Below are positions 8,683 through 18,505 of a DNA stretch of 64,000 bases, in pieces. This stretch comes from Levilactobacillus koreensis JCM 16448 (GTDB lineage Bacteria > Bacillota > Bacilli > Lactobacillales > Lactobacillaceae), in the NCBI RefSeq assembly GCF_001435525.1, contig NZ_AZDP01000040.1:33900-97899 (forward strand). Reading direction: 5' to 3'. The notes under the pieces were generated by a model. The model saw only the letters and a list, made by a program, of their open reading frames with translations, was not told where the DNA came from and did not search any database. Every line of letters starts with the position of its first letter. The first letter of the stretch is position 1. The position numbers and the translations under genes were made by a program.

Positions 8683-9981
8683 CTAACGAACCGTTTCGTG
8701 AATCAGCGTAAATGGTTCTGCTGAGTCACTGATTTCGATGTTATCATATAACCGCTTCTTGATGTCTTCAACGTCTTCACGGTTACTGTAGATGGTCAGC
8801 AAGGTGTCGCCTTCCTTGACGGCGTCGCCAACCTTCTTGTTCATCATGATACCAACTGCATAGTCGAGCTTGTCGTCAGCCTTTTGCCGGCCACCGCCCA
8901 GCAACATGCTGGCGATACCCATTTCATCGGCTTCGACCTTGCTTACGACCCCACTAGCCTTAGCTGGCAATGGAATCTTGTACTTGGCTTGTGGCATGAT
9001 TTCTGGGTGGTCGATCACACTACGGTCGCCGCCTTGTGCTTCAACCATGTCGCCGAACTTCTTCAATGCGGAGCCATCTTCAATGGTCTTTTCACACATT
9101 GCTCGGGCTTCATCCAAGGTCTTGGCCTTACCGGACATCACAACCATGTGTGCGCCTAACGTTAAGACTAAGTCGGTGATGTCGGCAGGAGCTTCACCCT
9201 TCAACAGGTCAATGGATTCTTTGATTTCCAAAGCGTTTCCAATGGCGTTCCCCAGTGGTTGGTTCATGTCGGAAATGATGGCCATGCAGTCCATGCCAAC
9301 ACCTTTCCCGATACCAACTAAGGCCTTTGCCAATTCACGGGAGTCGTCCAAGGTCTTCATGAAGGCCCCGGCACCGGTCTTAACGTCGATTACTAAGGCA
9401 TCGGTCCCGGAAGCAATCTTCTTACTCATGATTGAGCTGGCAATCAGTGGAATCGAGTCCACGGTGTCGGTCACGTCACGTAAGGCATAAATCTTCTTGT
9501 CGGCAGGAGCAATGTTTCCAGTAGCCCCCACGATAGCCAAGCCTTGGTCCTTGACTTGTTTGATAAAGTCGTCTTCGCTAATTTCGACTTGGTAACCTGG
9601 AATCGCTTCCAATTTATCCAACGTCCCACCAGTATGGCCTAACCCTCGGCCGGAGATCATCGGTACTGGAATACCCAATGCAGCGACGATTGGGGCTAGC
9701 GGAATACTCGTCTTGTCCCCAACACCACCGGTTGAGTGCTTGTCGACCTTCATCCCAGGAATGCTGGAGAGGTCCAAGTGGTCCCCAGACTTCATCATTG
9801 CCATGGTAAGCTCTGAACGTTCAGCATCCGTCATGTCCTTAAAGTAAGTTGCCATCAGGAATGCACTGGTTTGGTAGTCAGGAATCTCACCGGAAACGAC
9901 CCCATCAACAAACGTTTGGATCTCTTCCTTAGTTAATTCGCCACCGTTACGTTTCTTATCAATAATATCAACCATTCTCAT
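8683..9981 (-). CDS. pdp: Pyrimidine-nucleoside phosphorylase
   Basis: The 432-residue enzyme phosphorolyses thymidine, deoxyuridine and uridine to base and (deoxy)ribose 1-phosphate. The phosphate-binding family signature [12 protein letters not shown] is at residues 81-92, and [20 protein letters not shown] follows near 115. The length matches family 3 nucleoside phosphorylases. The start ATG at 9981 has GGAGTGG upstream. It is the last gene of a deoxynucleoside catabolic operon; its sugar-phosphate product is the substrate of DeoB encoded upstream. Confidence 0.94.
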   Translation of the reverse strand: MRMVDIIDKKRNGGELTKEEIQTFVDGVVSGEIPDYQTSAFLMATYFKDMTDAERSELTMAMMKSGDHLDLSSIPGMKVDKHSTGGVGDKTSIPLAPIVAALGIPVPMISGRGLGHTGGTLDKLEAIPGYQVEISEDDFIKQVKDQGLAIVGATGNIAPADKKIYALRDVTDTVDSIPLIASSIMSKKIASGTDALVIDVKTGAGAFMKTLDDSRELAKALVGIGKGVGMDCMAIISDMNQPLGNAIGNALEIKESIDLLKGEAPADITDLVLTLGAHMVVMSGKAKTLDEARAMCEKTIEDGSALKKFGDMVEAQGGDRSVIDHPEIMPQAKYKIPLPAKASGVVSKVEADEMGIASMLLGGGRQKADDKLDYAVGIMMNKKVGDAVKEGDTLLTIYSNREDVEDIKKRLYDNIEISDSAEPFTLIHETVR

Positions 9982-10022
9982 AATTAAGCCACTCCATTTC
10001 TAAGTCAGTTGCACCACCGGTT

Positions 10023-10979
10023 CTAGGCCGACGGTGTGAGCTTCAGTAGTTGTGTTGCTGCATGTTGATCGATGATGAGGCAGTTCGGGTAGCCGCCGAG
10101 CAAGGCCGCCTTGATTGCGGGGACCTTGGCATCACCGGCTGCGACTAAAATTGAATGTTCCTTTTCACGTAAACTATCGAGGTTAATGCCAATTGTCCGT
10201 TGGTTCAACTGCTGATCGACGATTTCACCATTTTCGTCTATGTAGCGGGAGAAGATATCTCCCACGGCATGATCCTGTAAGAACTTCTTTTCCTGTTCCT
10301 GCAGGTAGCCTAGCTGAAAAACCAACGCGGTATTGCGCACGGTACCAACCGAATAAATCGCGATATTGGCCCGTTCACCCAATTTCAGGAGGTACTGGAT
10401 ATGCCGTTCAGCCTCCACCAATTCCTTAGTTTGTTGGTGGTCAAAGATGACCGGCAATGGCAAGTACTGGGGCACCGCGTGGAAGGCATTGGCAAAGGCG
10501 TCGATGCTTTCGTACGCGTACGTGTGCTCCGTAGAATAACTCACACTCCCTTTAAGTTGAATCACCTCGACGCCCGTTAACGTGTCGGGTTGTAGATTGG
10601 ACCCAATGGCGTAAATGGTCTTGCCCCAGCCGATCCCGATGACATCGTGTTCGGTCACAATGTCTTCCAGATAGCGAGCGGCGTATTGACCGACCGCGTT
10701 GAGCAGCTCACCGGCTGTCGTTAACTGCGTCGGGACCACGTGCACCTCAATGTGATACGCCCGTTTCAGCGCTTGTTCCAGTGTCTGAACGTCTTGAACT
10801 GGATCGACGATTTGAATTCGAACCAGGCCCTGTTCTCTGGCAAACTGGAGTAATCGCGAAACAGTTGGTCGTGAAATTCCTAATTTCTGGGCAATCTGGC
10901 TTTGACTCTGGTCGCCCTGATAGTACATCTTAGCGACGGTCAGTCCTTGTGCCAACCGTTGTTCCGTCGTCTCTGCCAC
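10023..10979 (-). CDS. SorC/DeoR-type regulator of deoxynucleoside use
   Basis: An N-terminal HTH (QSQSQIAQKLGISRPTVSRLL) is joined to a SorC-family sugar-phosphate sensor domain (GIGWGKTIYAIGSNL, GDAKVPAIKAALLGGYPNCLIID). The size, 318 residues, matches Bacillus DeoR of this family, which binds deoxyribose 5-phosphate. I choose GTG at 10979 because AGAGGGGGC lies just upstream; an open frame extends to 11048 but has no ribosome-binding site. The gene is embedded in the deo operon between deoD and pdp, and the palindrome upstream of deoC (13895-13912) is its likely target (inferred). Confidence 0.85.
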   Translation of the reverse strand: MAETTEQRLAQGLTVAKMYYQGDQSQSQIAQKLGISRPTVSRLLQFAREQGLVRIQIVDPVQDVQTLEQALKRAYHIEVHVVPTQLTTAGELLNAVGQYAARYLEDIVTEHDVIGIGWGKTIYAIGSNLQPDTLTGVEVIQLKGSVSYSTEHTYAYESIDAFANAFHAVPQYLPLPVIFDHQQTKELVEAERHIQYLLKLGERANIAIYSVGTVRNTALVFQLGYLQEQEKKFLQDHAVGDIFSRYIDENGEIVDQQLNQRTIGINLDSLREKEHSILVAAGDAKVPAIKAALLGGYPNCLIIDQHAATQLLKLTPSA

Positions 10980-11152
10980 GTCCTTGCCCCCTCTAATTAA
11001 AATTGATAAACCTGTCGCCTTACCGGTCCGACTGTAAGTCCACGACATTTTAGACGATCACTCTACACAATCTGTAGAAGAAACTCGCCACAAGTATTAT
11101 TAATAACCAAAACGACGAGTGCAGCCATAATTGTCCGCACCCGCCAGGTTAG

Positions 11153-11860
11153 TTATGCTTTAACGGCTGTGTCTAAGGCAACCTTGATCATATCGTTAAA
11201 TGACTTTTCCCGTTCTTCAGGAGTGGTAGATTCACCAGTAATCAAATGGTTACTAATGGTCAACACGGACAGTGCCCGAACGTGGTACTTCGCTGCTAAC
11301 ATGAAGAGGGCTGCGGATTCCATTTCGGTAGCGATAACGCCGTAATCGATCAGCTTTTGCCGATCCATTTCGTCATTGTAGAACCGATCTTCGGCTAAGA
11401 TATTCCCAACCTGTACCGGAATCTTCAGGTCCTGGGCAACGTGGTAAGCGGTATCCAGCAGGCCAAAGTCACTGATTGGTGCGTAGTAGATACCGCCGCC
11501 AAACGTGTTGTGAATGATGGAAGAATCCGTCGTGGCTGCTTGGGCCAAGACCACGTCGCGAACGTGGACGTCTGGGCTCATCCCACCAGAAGTGCCGACC
11601 CGGAATAAGGTTTTTACGCCGTAGTCATTGATCAGCTCGTTGGTGTAGATGGAGATTGAAGGAATCCCCATCCCGGTCCCCTGAATGGAGATCCGTTTGC
11701 CCTTGTAAGTCCCGGTATAGCCGAAGCAATTCCGAACCTTGTTGTAGCAAACGGGATTTTCTAGGAAGGTTTCCGCAATGTATTTCGCCCGTAATGGGTC
11801 CCCTGGCATCAAAACAGTATCAGCAATGTCGCCCATTTTCGCTTCGATATGGTTACTCAT
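11153..11860 (-). CDS. deoD: Purine-nucleoside phosphorylase, hexameric DeoD type
   Basis: The 235-residue protein phosphorolyses purine (deoxy)nucleosides. DeoD-type motifs are [13 protein letters not shown] near the N-terminus, [12 protein letters not shown] for phosphate and ribose binding, RVGTSGGM, and the C-terminal [10 protein letters not shown]. The length equals the hexameric class. It lies 31 bases after deoB with ribosome-binding site AGGAGGA before the ATG. With deoB and deoC it channels deoxyinosine and deoxyguanosine sugar into glycolysis. Confidence 0.94.
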   Translation of the reverse strand: MSNHIEAKMGDIADTVLMPGDPLRAKYIAETFLENPVCYNKVRNCFGYTGTYKGKRISIQGTGMGIPSISIYTNELINDYGVKTLFRVGTSGGMSPDVHVRDVVLAQAATTDSSIIHNTFGGGIYYAPISDFGLLDTAYHVAQDLKIPVQVGNILAEDRFYNDEMDRQKLIDYGVIATEMESAALFMLAAKYHVRALSVLTISNHLITGESTTPEEREKSFNDMIKVALDTAVKA

Positions 11861-11891
11861 GATTAGTTCCTCCTAAAATGGTTGTGGTTAA

Positions 11892-13079
11892 CTATTTCAA
11901 GTCTGCTAAGAAGCTGTGGCCTTCACCGTTGCCAGCCACGCCAAAGTTATCTAAGACGGTTGCCCCGAAATCAGCAAACGGTGACCGAACACCCAGGCTC
12001 CCACCTTGCTTGAAGCTTGGTGAGTAAACCAGTAATGGTACTTGTTCACGCGTGTGGTCTGAACCCGTAAATGTTGGGTCATTCCCATGGTCGGCGGTGA
12101 TCATCAAAAGGTCATCATCGTTCATGTTATCCAAGACGGTGCCGAGTCGTTTGTCAAAGTCCATCAGCGCATTCCCAAAACCATCTGGGTTCCGCCGGTG
12201 ACCGTACATGGCATCGAAATCAACTAAGTTAATGAAGCAAAAACCAGTGAAGTCTTCCTTCATAACGTGGTCGACGTGGTCCATCCCATCCATGTTGCTT
12301 TCGTTATGGTAGCCTTCGTCGATACCGTGGCCAGAGAAGATATCGTTGATCTTCCCAACGCCAACGACGTGCACGCCAGCTGCTTGTAAACGATCCATGT
12401 CAGTTTCAGCAGTTGGTTCCAACGTGAAGTCACGCCGGTTAGCTGTCCGCGTAAAGTGTTGGCCATCTGGTCCAACGTATGGCCGCGCGATGATCCGACC
12501 AACTAAGTATTCTGGACCATTAACTAATGAACGCGCGTACTCACAGATCTTGTAAAGTTCGTCGAGCGGGATAATATCTTCATGCGCCGCAATTTGGATA
12601 ACGGAATCACCCGAGGTGTAGACGATCAGGTCGCCCTTTTCCATCTGTTGTTCACCAAGTTCAGCGATGATCTTGGTCCCAGATTCCGGACGGTTACCGA
12701 TAACTTTTCGACCGGAAAACGCTTCCAATTTATCGATAATGTCTTGTGGGAACCCATTAGGGAACGTGCTCAACGCCTTACGAACTGGCAGACCCATCAT
12801 TTCCCAGTGACCATCCATTGAATCCTTACCCGCAGAAATCTCACGCATCTTACCATAGTAAGCGTGAGGATTGTCGGCTACGGGAACCCCTTCGATAGGC
12901 GTGTCCCGCAGGTTAGATAACCCAATTTTAGCTAAGTTAGGCAGTGCCAGCTTACCGGCGAAATGGTGACCAACGTGGCCCAAAGTGTCGGAACCTTCAT
13001 CGCCATACTTGGCGGCGTCGGGTGCAGCACCTGCACCGACTGAATCCATAACTAAACCAAAAACTCGTTTGAACTTCAT
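11892..13079 (-). CDS. deoB: Phosphopentomutase
   Basis: The 395-residue alkaline-phosphatase-superfamily enzyme interconverts (deoxy)ribose 1- and 5-phosphate. The metal-binding N-terminus [17 protein letters not shown] (Asp12), the [13 protein letters not shown] segment, and C-terminal metal ligands [18 protein letters not shown] are all intact. Ribosome-binding site AAAGCGGGG precedes the ATG. It lies between deoC and deoD and links the phosphorylases to the aldolase. Confidence 0.95.
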   Translation of the reverse strand: MKFKRVFGLVMDSVGAGAAPDAAKYGDEGSDTLGHVGHHFAGKLALPNLAKIGLSNLRDTPIEGVPVADNPHAYYGKMREISAGKDSMDGHWEMMGLPVRKALSTFPNGFPQDIIDKLEAFSGRKVIGNRPESGTKIIAELGEQQMEKGDLIVYTSGDSVIQIAAHEDIIPLDELYKICEYARSLVNGPEYLVGRIIARPYVGPDGQHFTRTANRRDFTLEPTAETDMDRLQAAGVHVVGVGKINDIFSGHGIDEGYHNESNMDGMDHVDHVMKEDFTGFCFINLVDFDAMYGHRRNPDGFGNALMDFDKRLGTVLDNMNDDDLLMITADHGNDPTFTGSDHTREQVPLLVYSPSFKQGGSLGVRSPFADFGATVLDNFGVAGNGEGHSFLADLK

Positions 13080-13109
13080 ACCTGTATCCCCGCTTTCACA
13101 AATTAAATT

Positions 13110-13799
13110 CTAATAGCCAGCTTTAGCACTTGCGGCATCGCCAGTTAAGATAGCCACCGTGGCACTAACACCTAAACGACTTGCACCGGCATCGATCATG
13201 GCCAATGCTTCTTCGCGACTGTGAATACCACCTGAAGCCTTAACACCTAAGCGGTCGCCGACAGTTTCGCGCATCAATTTAACATCTTCTAGTTTGGCAC
13301 CAGCCGTGGAGAACCCAGTAGACGTCTTAACGAAGTCGGCACCGGCCTTTTCACTTAATTGGCAACCACGAACGATTTCGTCTTTCGTTAATAAGCAGGT
13401 TTCCAGAATGACTTTGAGCAACTTGCCCTTGGCATGAACGGCGGTTGCTAAAGCTTTGATGTCAGCTTCGACAACATCATTGTTACCAGACTTCAATTCA
13501 CCAACGTTGATTACCATGTCGATTTCTTCGGCGCCATCGTCGATAGCCTTTTCAGCCTCGAAAACTTCACTAGCAGTTGCCATTGCCCCTAGTGGGAAGC
13601 CAACAACGGCGATTGGATTAACAGTTGTGCTCTTTAATTGCTCAGCAACGAACGGAATCCAGTAAGAGTTCACGCAGACTGAAGCTGTGTTAAATTTGGC
13701 AGCTTCGTCACAAGTTTGCTTAATGCTTGCTTCAGTAGCATCCGCCTTTAAATTCGTATGGTCCATGTATTTAGCGAGTTGTTCAGTAGTTAATGTCAT
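13110..13799 (-). CDS. deoC: Deoxyribose-phosphate aldolase
   Basis: This class I aldolase (229 residues) cleaves 2-deoxyribose 5-phosphate to glyceraldehyde 3-phosphate and acetaldehyde. The Schiff-base lysine is Lys158 in [10 protein letters not shown], with Asp94 in EEIDMVIN and Lys187 in GVKASGGI completing the active site. The ATG follows AAAGGGG. It is the first gene of the operon, directly behind the promoter at 13830-13858. Confidence 0.95.
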   Translation of the reverse strand: MTLTTEQLAKYMDHTNLKADATEASIKQTCDEAAKFNTASVCVNSYWIPFVAEQLKSTTVNPIAVVGFPLGAMATASEVFEAEKAIDDGAEEIDMVINVGELKSGNNDVVEADIKALATAVHAKGKLLKVILETCLLTKDEIVRGCQLSEKAGADFVKTSTGFSTAGAKLEDVKLMRETVGDRLGVKASGGIHSREEALAMIDAGASRLGVSATVAILTGDAASAKAGY

Positions 13800-13829
13800 T
13801 GTATGAAACCCCTTTCATTTATCATCAAT

Positions 13830-13858
13830 AGCATACCGGATTCGTGCACAATTGTAAA
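13830..13858 (-). promoter_or_regulatory. Promoter of the deo operon
   Basis: On the minus strand TTTACA (13853-13858) and TATGCT (13830-13835) have a 17-base spacer and point at deoC. Confidence 0.75.
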
Positions 13859-13894
13859 GCCCTTTTATGCACTTCCGTTCAGCAACCCCCTGAA

Positions 13895-13912
13895 TTGTGT
13901 GATACTACACAA
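13895..13912. promoter_or_regulatory. Probable operator upstream of the deo promoter
   Basis: Perfect inverted repeat TTGTGT-GATACT-ACACAA, 37 bases upstream of the -35 box. A degenerate half-site, CTACACAATCTGTAG, lies before the regulator gene near 11070. Binding by the SorC-type regulator is inferred. The rest of 13913-14144 is AT-rich with no other recognisable feature. Confidence 0.55.
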
Positions 13913-14144
13913 ATAGTTTACAGCTTTTTGGGTTTATCGTTTTACTAATAATAATCCTACAACCACAACGTTTCTCCGAGTTTGGGGTTACCAAACTAGT
14001 TCACCTAATTGACCCTAAACCCACTCGATTTGTTTAAGAAAAAATTTTTCAAAAAAATATCGCCTTGGAGCTGCTCCTCGGCGACGGTGATCCTAATTCT
14101 GTTTTTTGTAACCGGATCAGCCCGGTCCCCCCTAGAACGCCTAT

Positions 14145-14390
14145 TTAGTTCCTAGTCGCCCGTTCGCGCAAAGAACGAATAAAATCGTTTTTCTTGCCAA
14201 AAAAAAGGACAGCCTTTGGAATTTGATAGAGTTGAGATAGGCGTTCGATGGTGGCTAAACCTAAGTTGGAGCTATCACGCTCCCAGGATGCCAACGTTTG
14301 ATAGTGAATTCCCAAGCGTGCCGCAGCCTCTTTTTGCGAGTAACCCGCATTGTGGCGAGCGGCGTCAAGTGTAATCTGCACTTTCTCCAT
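14145..14390 (-). CDS. Small Xre-type DNA-binding protein
   Basis: The 81-residue protein is almost entirely a Cro/C1-type HTH (NAGYSQKEAAARLGIHYQTLASWE). A short C-terminal tail includes IPKAVLFFGKKNDFIRSL. The ATG at 14390 is preceded by AAGGAGG with 8 bases spacing; a GTG at 14399 is too close to it. No partner toxin or phage gene adjoins it. The target is unknown. From 14391 to 14925 I see no gene, RNA or clear promoter. Confidence 0.7.
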   Translation of the reverse strand: MEKVQITLDAARHNAGYSQKEAAARLGIHYQTLASWERDSSNLGLATIERLSQLYQIPKAVLFFGKKNDFIRSLRERATRN

Positions 14391-14925
14391 CACGCACACC
14401 TCCTTACAAACACTTTTGTATATTAAGCGAGTTTATTCGTTTTGTCAATTACTTTCAGCAGTTAATCAACTAAATAAGTTTGCTTGCGCGCAATCTATTC
14501 GTTATAATGACGACAGCGGATTATTTCCTAGTCTGGAAAATGCGGTTTCCGGGTCACATAAATGACAAATCATCGTTCACGACCAGTCTTGCTATCAGCT
14601 TCACAGTGACGCTTTATCCAAGGTCTTTTTCTCAAGAACTAGCCGTAAGCAATTTGCTGTCATGTTACCCATTTATATGTTTTACTTGACCAAACTAAAG
14701 GTTTACTCACTAATTGCTTTTTGTTGATTATAAAGTCAGTCAGCCACTTGTTGACGGCCAAAATTGATAAAAACTGCTGCAAAGCCCGTGCTGTTTGTTA
14801 GCCAACTATCCGAACTGAAGTTAGTCTTTGATTCTATCCAAACAGTCGGTTTTGCGCAAACCTATTCCTCAAAAAATTAGCGAGCAGCCTTTAGAACCAT
14901 ACTTATACGTAAAGGAGTGAGTGCG

Positions 14926-15279
14926 GTGCCCCGCCATGAATTATCTTCATTCGAAAAAAATATTCGACGACTTATTGCTCAGAATCTAAAAATAGCCTCA
15001 CGGGGCATGACCCAAGGCGACCTTGCCGCCAAAACCGGCATTCCCTCCTCGACACTCTCGGGATATTTCGCAGAACGGTCAACTCCCAACCCGGAGAACG
15101 TGCAACGACTGGCCGACGTCCTCGGTGTACATAAATCGGCAATCGACCCGCGCTTCAGTGACACCTTGTTCACACAGGATACGGCGTTCGATGTCGCTTA
15201 TCTACAACTGACCCCCAGTCGACAGTTAGCCGTTCGACTCTTCGCTCAGGAGCAACTTAAGCAACAGAATCAGGAGTAA
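14926..15279 (+). CDS. Xre-type regulator
   Basis: A 117-residue protein with a central Cro/C1-type HTH (GMTQGDLAAKTGIPSSTLSGYF) followed by STPNPENVQRLADVLGV, then a helical tail that could dimerise. It starts at GTG 14926, 8 bases after AAAGGAG; the in-frame GTG at 14917 overlaps that site. It is monocistronic with its own strong terminator. Unlike classic phage repressors it has no peptidase domain. The function beyond DNA binding is unknown. Confidence 0.72.
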   Translation: MPRHELSSFEKNIRRLIAQNLKIASRGMTQGDLAAKTGIPSSTLSGYFAERSTPNPENVQRLADVLGVHKSAIDPRFSDTLFTQDTAFDVAYLQLTPSRQLAVRLFAQEQLKQQNQE

Positions 15280-15282
15280 CCA

Positions 15283-15334
15283 AAAAAGTAGTAACGCTGT
15301 GATCCGAATTGGGTCATGGCGTTACTACTTTTTA
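15283..15334 (+). terminator. Terminator of the Xre-type regulator gene
   Basis: AAAAAGTAGTAACGC...TGATCC pairs with GGGTCA...GCGTTACTACTTTTT, a long stem with T runs on both strands, starting 4 bases after the stop codon. Confidence 0.9.
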
Positions 15335-15454
15335 TTCAATCTATGACAGCTTTTACTACCCATAAATTCAACTCTAAGGGCAAACTAATCCCATTTGCGT
15401 ATAAAGCCCTACACTGTCCTCGTTGGCCCTTTAAATGGGGCTTGTCTCAGACAG

Positions 15455-16306
15455 CTATGCCTCATGATCATACATTGCAATTCCAATTGGCGTGACAAAT
15501 TGGGGGAAATCTGGCTTATATGCTGGTGTGCCCAATGCTTTACTAAACGTATCAATAAAGTCTTTAAAATTAATGGCCCCACCAACAACGATTACCGGTT
15601 CTTGCGGGGAACCTTTGGTAACATCACTGGTAATTGCCGCCATCTTCTCAACTACTGGTCGAATTAATGCAAACACATCTTGTTCCTGAGTTGGATCACG
15701 TTTTGCTTGTTCAGCCGTCTTCATGTCCCAACCATTATGTCCAGCCACGACGAGCGACATATGAAATCCTCCAGTAGCTTCATCACTCACTTGGATCAAC
15801 TTTTTATTCTTAAAAACACTAACTCCAGTGGTTCCCCCACCAATATCTACCACTGTTCCATTCTTCACTCGTAAAAATTGCGCTGCAGCAGTTGGCTCAT
15901 CAACCACTTTTCGACAGACGAATCCAGCCGACTCAATCACGTTTGCCACAATTTTAGCACTGCCAGCCCCTGTTCCAGGTGGAATCGCACCACAGGCAGT
16001 GGTCAAAGTCACGCCTAAGATAGTTTCCGTCTGTTCCTTCAATCGGCTTAGGATCCGGACGGAATCCATAAAGTTTACAACTAAGCCATCTCGGACAGCG
16101 TGATCGTACTCAAAATTACCGTAAACGACTTGGTCATCTTGATCCAAGACCACCATTACGATACTTGAAGTTCCTAAATCAACCCCAACACGTAAGGGCT
16201 CGTCCTTGCTAACTGGGCGAACTGCTTTATCACCATTCACCACCTGAGCGAACTGCTGAAGCTGTTGATTCGCCTGCGTCAATAAATTACGATTACGCTG
16301 AGCCAT
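15455..16306 (-). CDS. eutJ: EutJ-family actin/Hsp70-like protein of the metabolosome locus
   Basis: The 283-residue protein has an ASKHA ATPase fold: phosphate loop VGVDLGTSSIVMVVLD, central VDEPTAAAQFL, and second phosphate loop VDIGGGTTGVSVF. That pattern and length match EutJ, a putative chaperone of microcompartment operons. It is distinct from the diol dehydratase reactivase PduG, which is also present. It would act in the cytoplasm on BMC cargo, but no client is established. It lies on the pdu strand downstream of the flavin reductase and phosphatase, with GAGGTGG upstream of the ATG. The family is usual in ethanolamine loci and also occurs in pdu loci of lactobacilli. Confidence 0.8.
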   Translation of the reverse strand: MAQRNRNLLTQANQQLQQFAQVVNGDKAVRPVSKDEPLRVGVDLGTSSIVMVVLDQDDQVVYGNFEYDHAVRDGLVVNFMDSVRILSRLKEQTETILGVTLTTACGAIPPGTGAGSAKIVANVIESAGFVCRKVVDEPTAAAQFLRVKNGTVVDIGGGTTGVSVFKNKKLIQVSDEATGGFHMSLVVAGHNGWDMKTAEQAKRDPTQEQDVFALIRPVVEKMAAITSDVTKGSPQEPVIVVGGAINFKDFIDTFSKALGTPAYKPDFPQFVTPIGIAMYDHEA

Positions 16307-16342
16307 TCATGCCACCTCATCTTTATTTGTCGAATTATTTTG

Positions 16343-16873
16343 CTATTCTATGGTATCAATAAAGCTTTTTATTGCCCCATCTAATTCCTTTGCCACCTGT
16401 TGATCAACTAGTCTGTCTTGATTATCAAATACCTCTTGAACTTTACCAATGGTGATAAAATCATTCTTAACATTCATCCCCATATAACGTAATAATTGCT
16501 GAATATGGGCATTAGCATTGGCTCCACCACGTTCACCTGAAGAATCGGTAATGACTAAGGCTGGTTTATGAACAATATGAGCCGGTGGTAATGGTACCGA
16601 TAACACGTCAAGTGCATTTTTCAATCCACCAGGGATTGAAAAATTATATTCTGGTGTAACTAAAACTAGGGCATCCATCTGATCAATCACGCTACGAAAA
16701 ATTTGCCATTCCAGTATTGGAGAGTGCTCTAAATCTGGATTATACAGCGGTAAAATTTCATAATTCACCTGAACAAATTTGACCGGTAACTGTTCCTTCA
16801 TCAGATAATTAGCAATCTTTTGACTATAAGATTTTTCACTAAGACTCCCAACCAAAATACCAATATTAGTCAT
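16343..16873 (-). CDS. NAD(P)H-dependent FMN reductase family
   Basis: A 176-residue flavodoxin-like protein. The FMN phosphate loop is ILVGSLSEKSYSQ and the flavin-contact motif is VTPEYNFSIPGGLKNALD, diagnostic of this family. The ATG at 16873 follows AAGGAAGTG. It lies among metabolosome accessory genes, and this pdu operon has no PduS cobalamin reductase. A flavin reductase could help supply reduced cobalamin for the adenosyltransferase PduO, but that is inference; an azo- or quinone-reductase role is equally possible from sequence. Confidence 0.8.
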   Translation of the reverse strand: MTNIGILVGSLSEKSYSQKIANYLMKEQLPVKFVQVNYEILPLYNPDLEHSPILEWQIFRSVIDQMDALVLVTPEYNFSIPGGLKNALDVLSVPLPPAHIVHKPALVITDSSGERGGANANAHIQQLLRYMGMNVKNDFITIGKVQEVFDNQDRLVDQQVAKELDGAIKSFIDTIE

Positions 16874-17018
16874 CAGTGCCACTTCCTTAGTAGTTGTCTA
16901 GCAGATTCTTATACTTCTTCTATGTATGTAGTTTTACTACTGCACTTTAGCTATTCAGCTTGGCATAAATACCATAGCAAAACCACGCTTAAACCAGATG
17001 CTCTTACTAACCAAGATA

Positions 17019-17801
17019 CTATTCTAGAAAAAGTTTCCTTAGCTTAATCAGATCATCTTCGCTGAGTCCAAGCTGTTCATGCCAATATGACTTGACCCCA
17101 CCGAAGTGATCATCGATAATTGACATCACCTGTTCAAAATACTCTTCTCGAACAATAGACAGGTCAAAAATCGACTGCAGATAAGCTAAATTACCGCTCA
17201 CCAGCTTGGCCCCATTGAGACGGTCATTAATTCTCAACGCGGAAACCCAATTACTATTTAGGTAGTCTGCCTTAACTGTCTCTTCTGGAATATCTAACAT
17301 CATCAAAATTAGACTTGCTAGCAGGCCCGTTCGATCCTTGCCAGAAGAACAATGAAAGAGAATCCCTCCAGGAGTGGCATTGAGCACTGATCTGAAAAAA
17401 CGATGATAGGCTTGTTGGGCCTCGGTACTGACGACTAATTGCCGATAGCTACGCAGCATCAACTGAAACCCAGCTTTTTTGTCTGTCAACTGACTAGCCA
17501 AACTTCTCAGATTCTCCGTACTCTCTGTTAAATCCCGCCTAGAAACTGAAATTCGTAAGTAACGCGCAATTCCACCTAAATGATCCGGATATTTCACTAC
17601 TTCCATCGGTGATCTCAAATCAATAACGGTTCGCACGCCATAATCATACAGTATCTTTTGGTCCACACTATCTAAATCGGACAAATAGCCCGCACGAATT
17701 AATTGATGTTGCTTAATCGTCAATCCATCTGAGGTTTGATATCCACCTAAATCACGGCAATTGAAGGCATTATTCAACTTAATTTCTCGCGCAATTTGCA
17801 T
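17019..17801 (-). CDS. Tyrosine/serine phosphatase family protein
   Basis: The 260-residue protein carries the CX5R phosphatase loop in LFHCSSGKDRTG, with a general-acid region upstream and an N-terminal FNCRDLGGYQTSDG motif typical of the Y_phosphatase3 (LipA/PtpB-like) family in Firmicutes. It has no signal peptide, so it is cytoplasmic. It follows pduU on the same strand, separated by a hairpin, so it may be only partly co-transcribed. Substrates may be phosphoproteins or phosphoinositide-like molecules; nothing in the sequence links it to diol metabolism. Confidence 0.8.
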   Translation of the reverse strand: MQIAREIKLNNAFNCRDLGGYQTSDGLTIKQHQLIRAGYLSDLDSVDQKILYDYGVRTVIDLRSPMEVVKYPDHLGGIARYLRISVSRRDLTESTENLRSLASQLTDKKAGFQLMLRSYRQLVVSTEAQQAYHRFFRSVLNATPGGILFHCSSGKDRTGLLASLILMMLDIPEETVKADYLNSNWVSALRINDRLNGAKLVSGNLAYLQSIFDLSIVREEYFEQVMSIIDDHFGGVKSYWHEQLGLSEDDLIKLRKLFLE

Positions 17802-17863
17802 GAATATTCCCCCTTAGACACCATTCAGCGCACACTTTCATCCATCATTAGCTTCACTCAATA

Positions 17864-17902
17864 AGAAAAGAGCCGCGGCCTAACGCTGTGGCCCTTTTCT
17901 CT
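17864..17902 (-). terminator. Hairpin after pduU
   Basis: AAGAAAAGAGCC and GGCCCTTTTCTCTT pair imperfectly directly after the pduU stop codon. The minus-strand tail is only moderately T-rich, so it may be a leaky terminator between the pdu operon and the phosphatase gene. Confidence 0.65.
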
Positions 17903-17905
17903 TAT

Positions 17906-18250
17906 TTAAGTTCTCGTAATTTTGGGAATGTCGAAGCCGAGAAGCTCATGTAGCTTGGTAATGACCTCTTTCAAGGCAGACTCAACCTCTGAGACCTCAC
18001 CAACAATAACTACCGAGCCGCTGAATCGATCGATAAATCCAAGCGTCACATTACTCGATTTAGTGGCAATATCTCCAGCAATGATTGCCGCCTCACTAGG
18101 TGTAATCGTTAAAATTCCCAGTGCATTTTTCGGTGTCTGGATACCCAATTTTTCATAAATATCAGGAGTGGGGTTAGCAACAATGTGTGCTAACGTCACC
18201 TGCTTACCGGGCACGTACTCCTGGATTGTTCGTTCAATATCACGACCCAT
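17906..18250 (-). CDS. pduU: Shell protein PduU (permuted BMC-H)
   Basis: The 114-residue protein is a circularly permuted bacterial-microcompartment hexamer protein. The N-terminal [22 protein letters not shown] forms the extra strand and the beta-barrel cap seen in PduU/EutS. The core [19 protein letters not shown], then [19 protein letters not shown], is the BMC fold. It is a minor shell component. Ribosome-binding site GAGGGA precedes the ATG. It is the last gene of the pdu operon before a hairpin. Confidence 0.92.
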   Translation of the reverse strand: MGRDIERTIQEYVPGKQVTLAHIVANPTPDIYEKLGIQTPKNALGILTITPSEAAIIAGDIATKSSNVTLGFIDRFSGSVVIVGEVSEVESALKEVITKLHELLGFDIPKITRT

Positions 18251-18264
18251 AGAACCATCCCTCG

Positions 18265-18501
18265 CTAACCGATACTATTCTCTACATCCTGCTTAATGCC
18301 TTCTAGTAAAGGAGAGTTATCTACATCGGAAGACTCACCCTTAATCTTCTCCAGCACTGAATCACGCAAATCTCTTAGTAGTGGCGATGTATTACTATCA
18401 TCTAGATTGGCCCTAGGCCCACCAGATTGCTGGTTCGTGCTACGACCAGCTTCCTGAGCAATAATGTCACGAATAAGCGCTTCCATTTTTCCTTGATCCA
18501 T
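18265..18501 (-). CDS. Small protein with encapsulation-like helix in the pduP slot
   Basis: I do not recognise this 78-residue protein. Its N-terminus, [15 protein letters not shown] (residues 6-20), is an amphipathic helix of the type that targets PduP and PduD into the shell. A Gly/Ser/Asn-rich linker follows, then two copies of a short motif: [15 protein letters not shown] (39-53) and [15 protein letters not shown] (63-77). There is no enzyme domain. The start ATG at 18501 lies 4 bases after the stop of the preceding gene; a longer frame reading upstream has no support. It occupies the position between pduO and pduU where lactobacilli normally carry pduP. It could be a scaffold joining cargo to shell, or a decayed pduP remnant, though the repeated motif argues against decay. 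Confidence 0.7.
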   Translation of the reverse strand: MDQGKMEALIRDIIAQEAGRSTNQQSGGPRANLDDSNTSPLLRDLRDSVLEKIKGESSDVDNSPLLEGIKQDVENSIG

Positions 18502-18505
18502 AATC

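Noticed and set aside
8870..9490. 206-codon open frame on the plus strand
   Set aside because: It is antisense to pdp, whose motifs are intact; no ribosome-binding site and no protein-like features.
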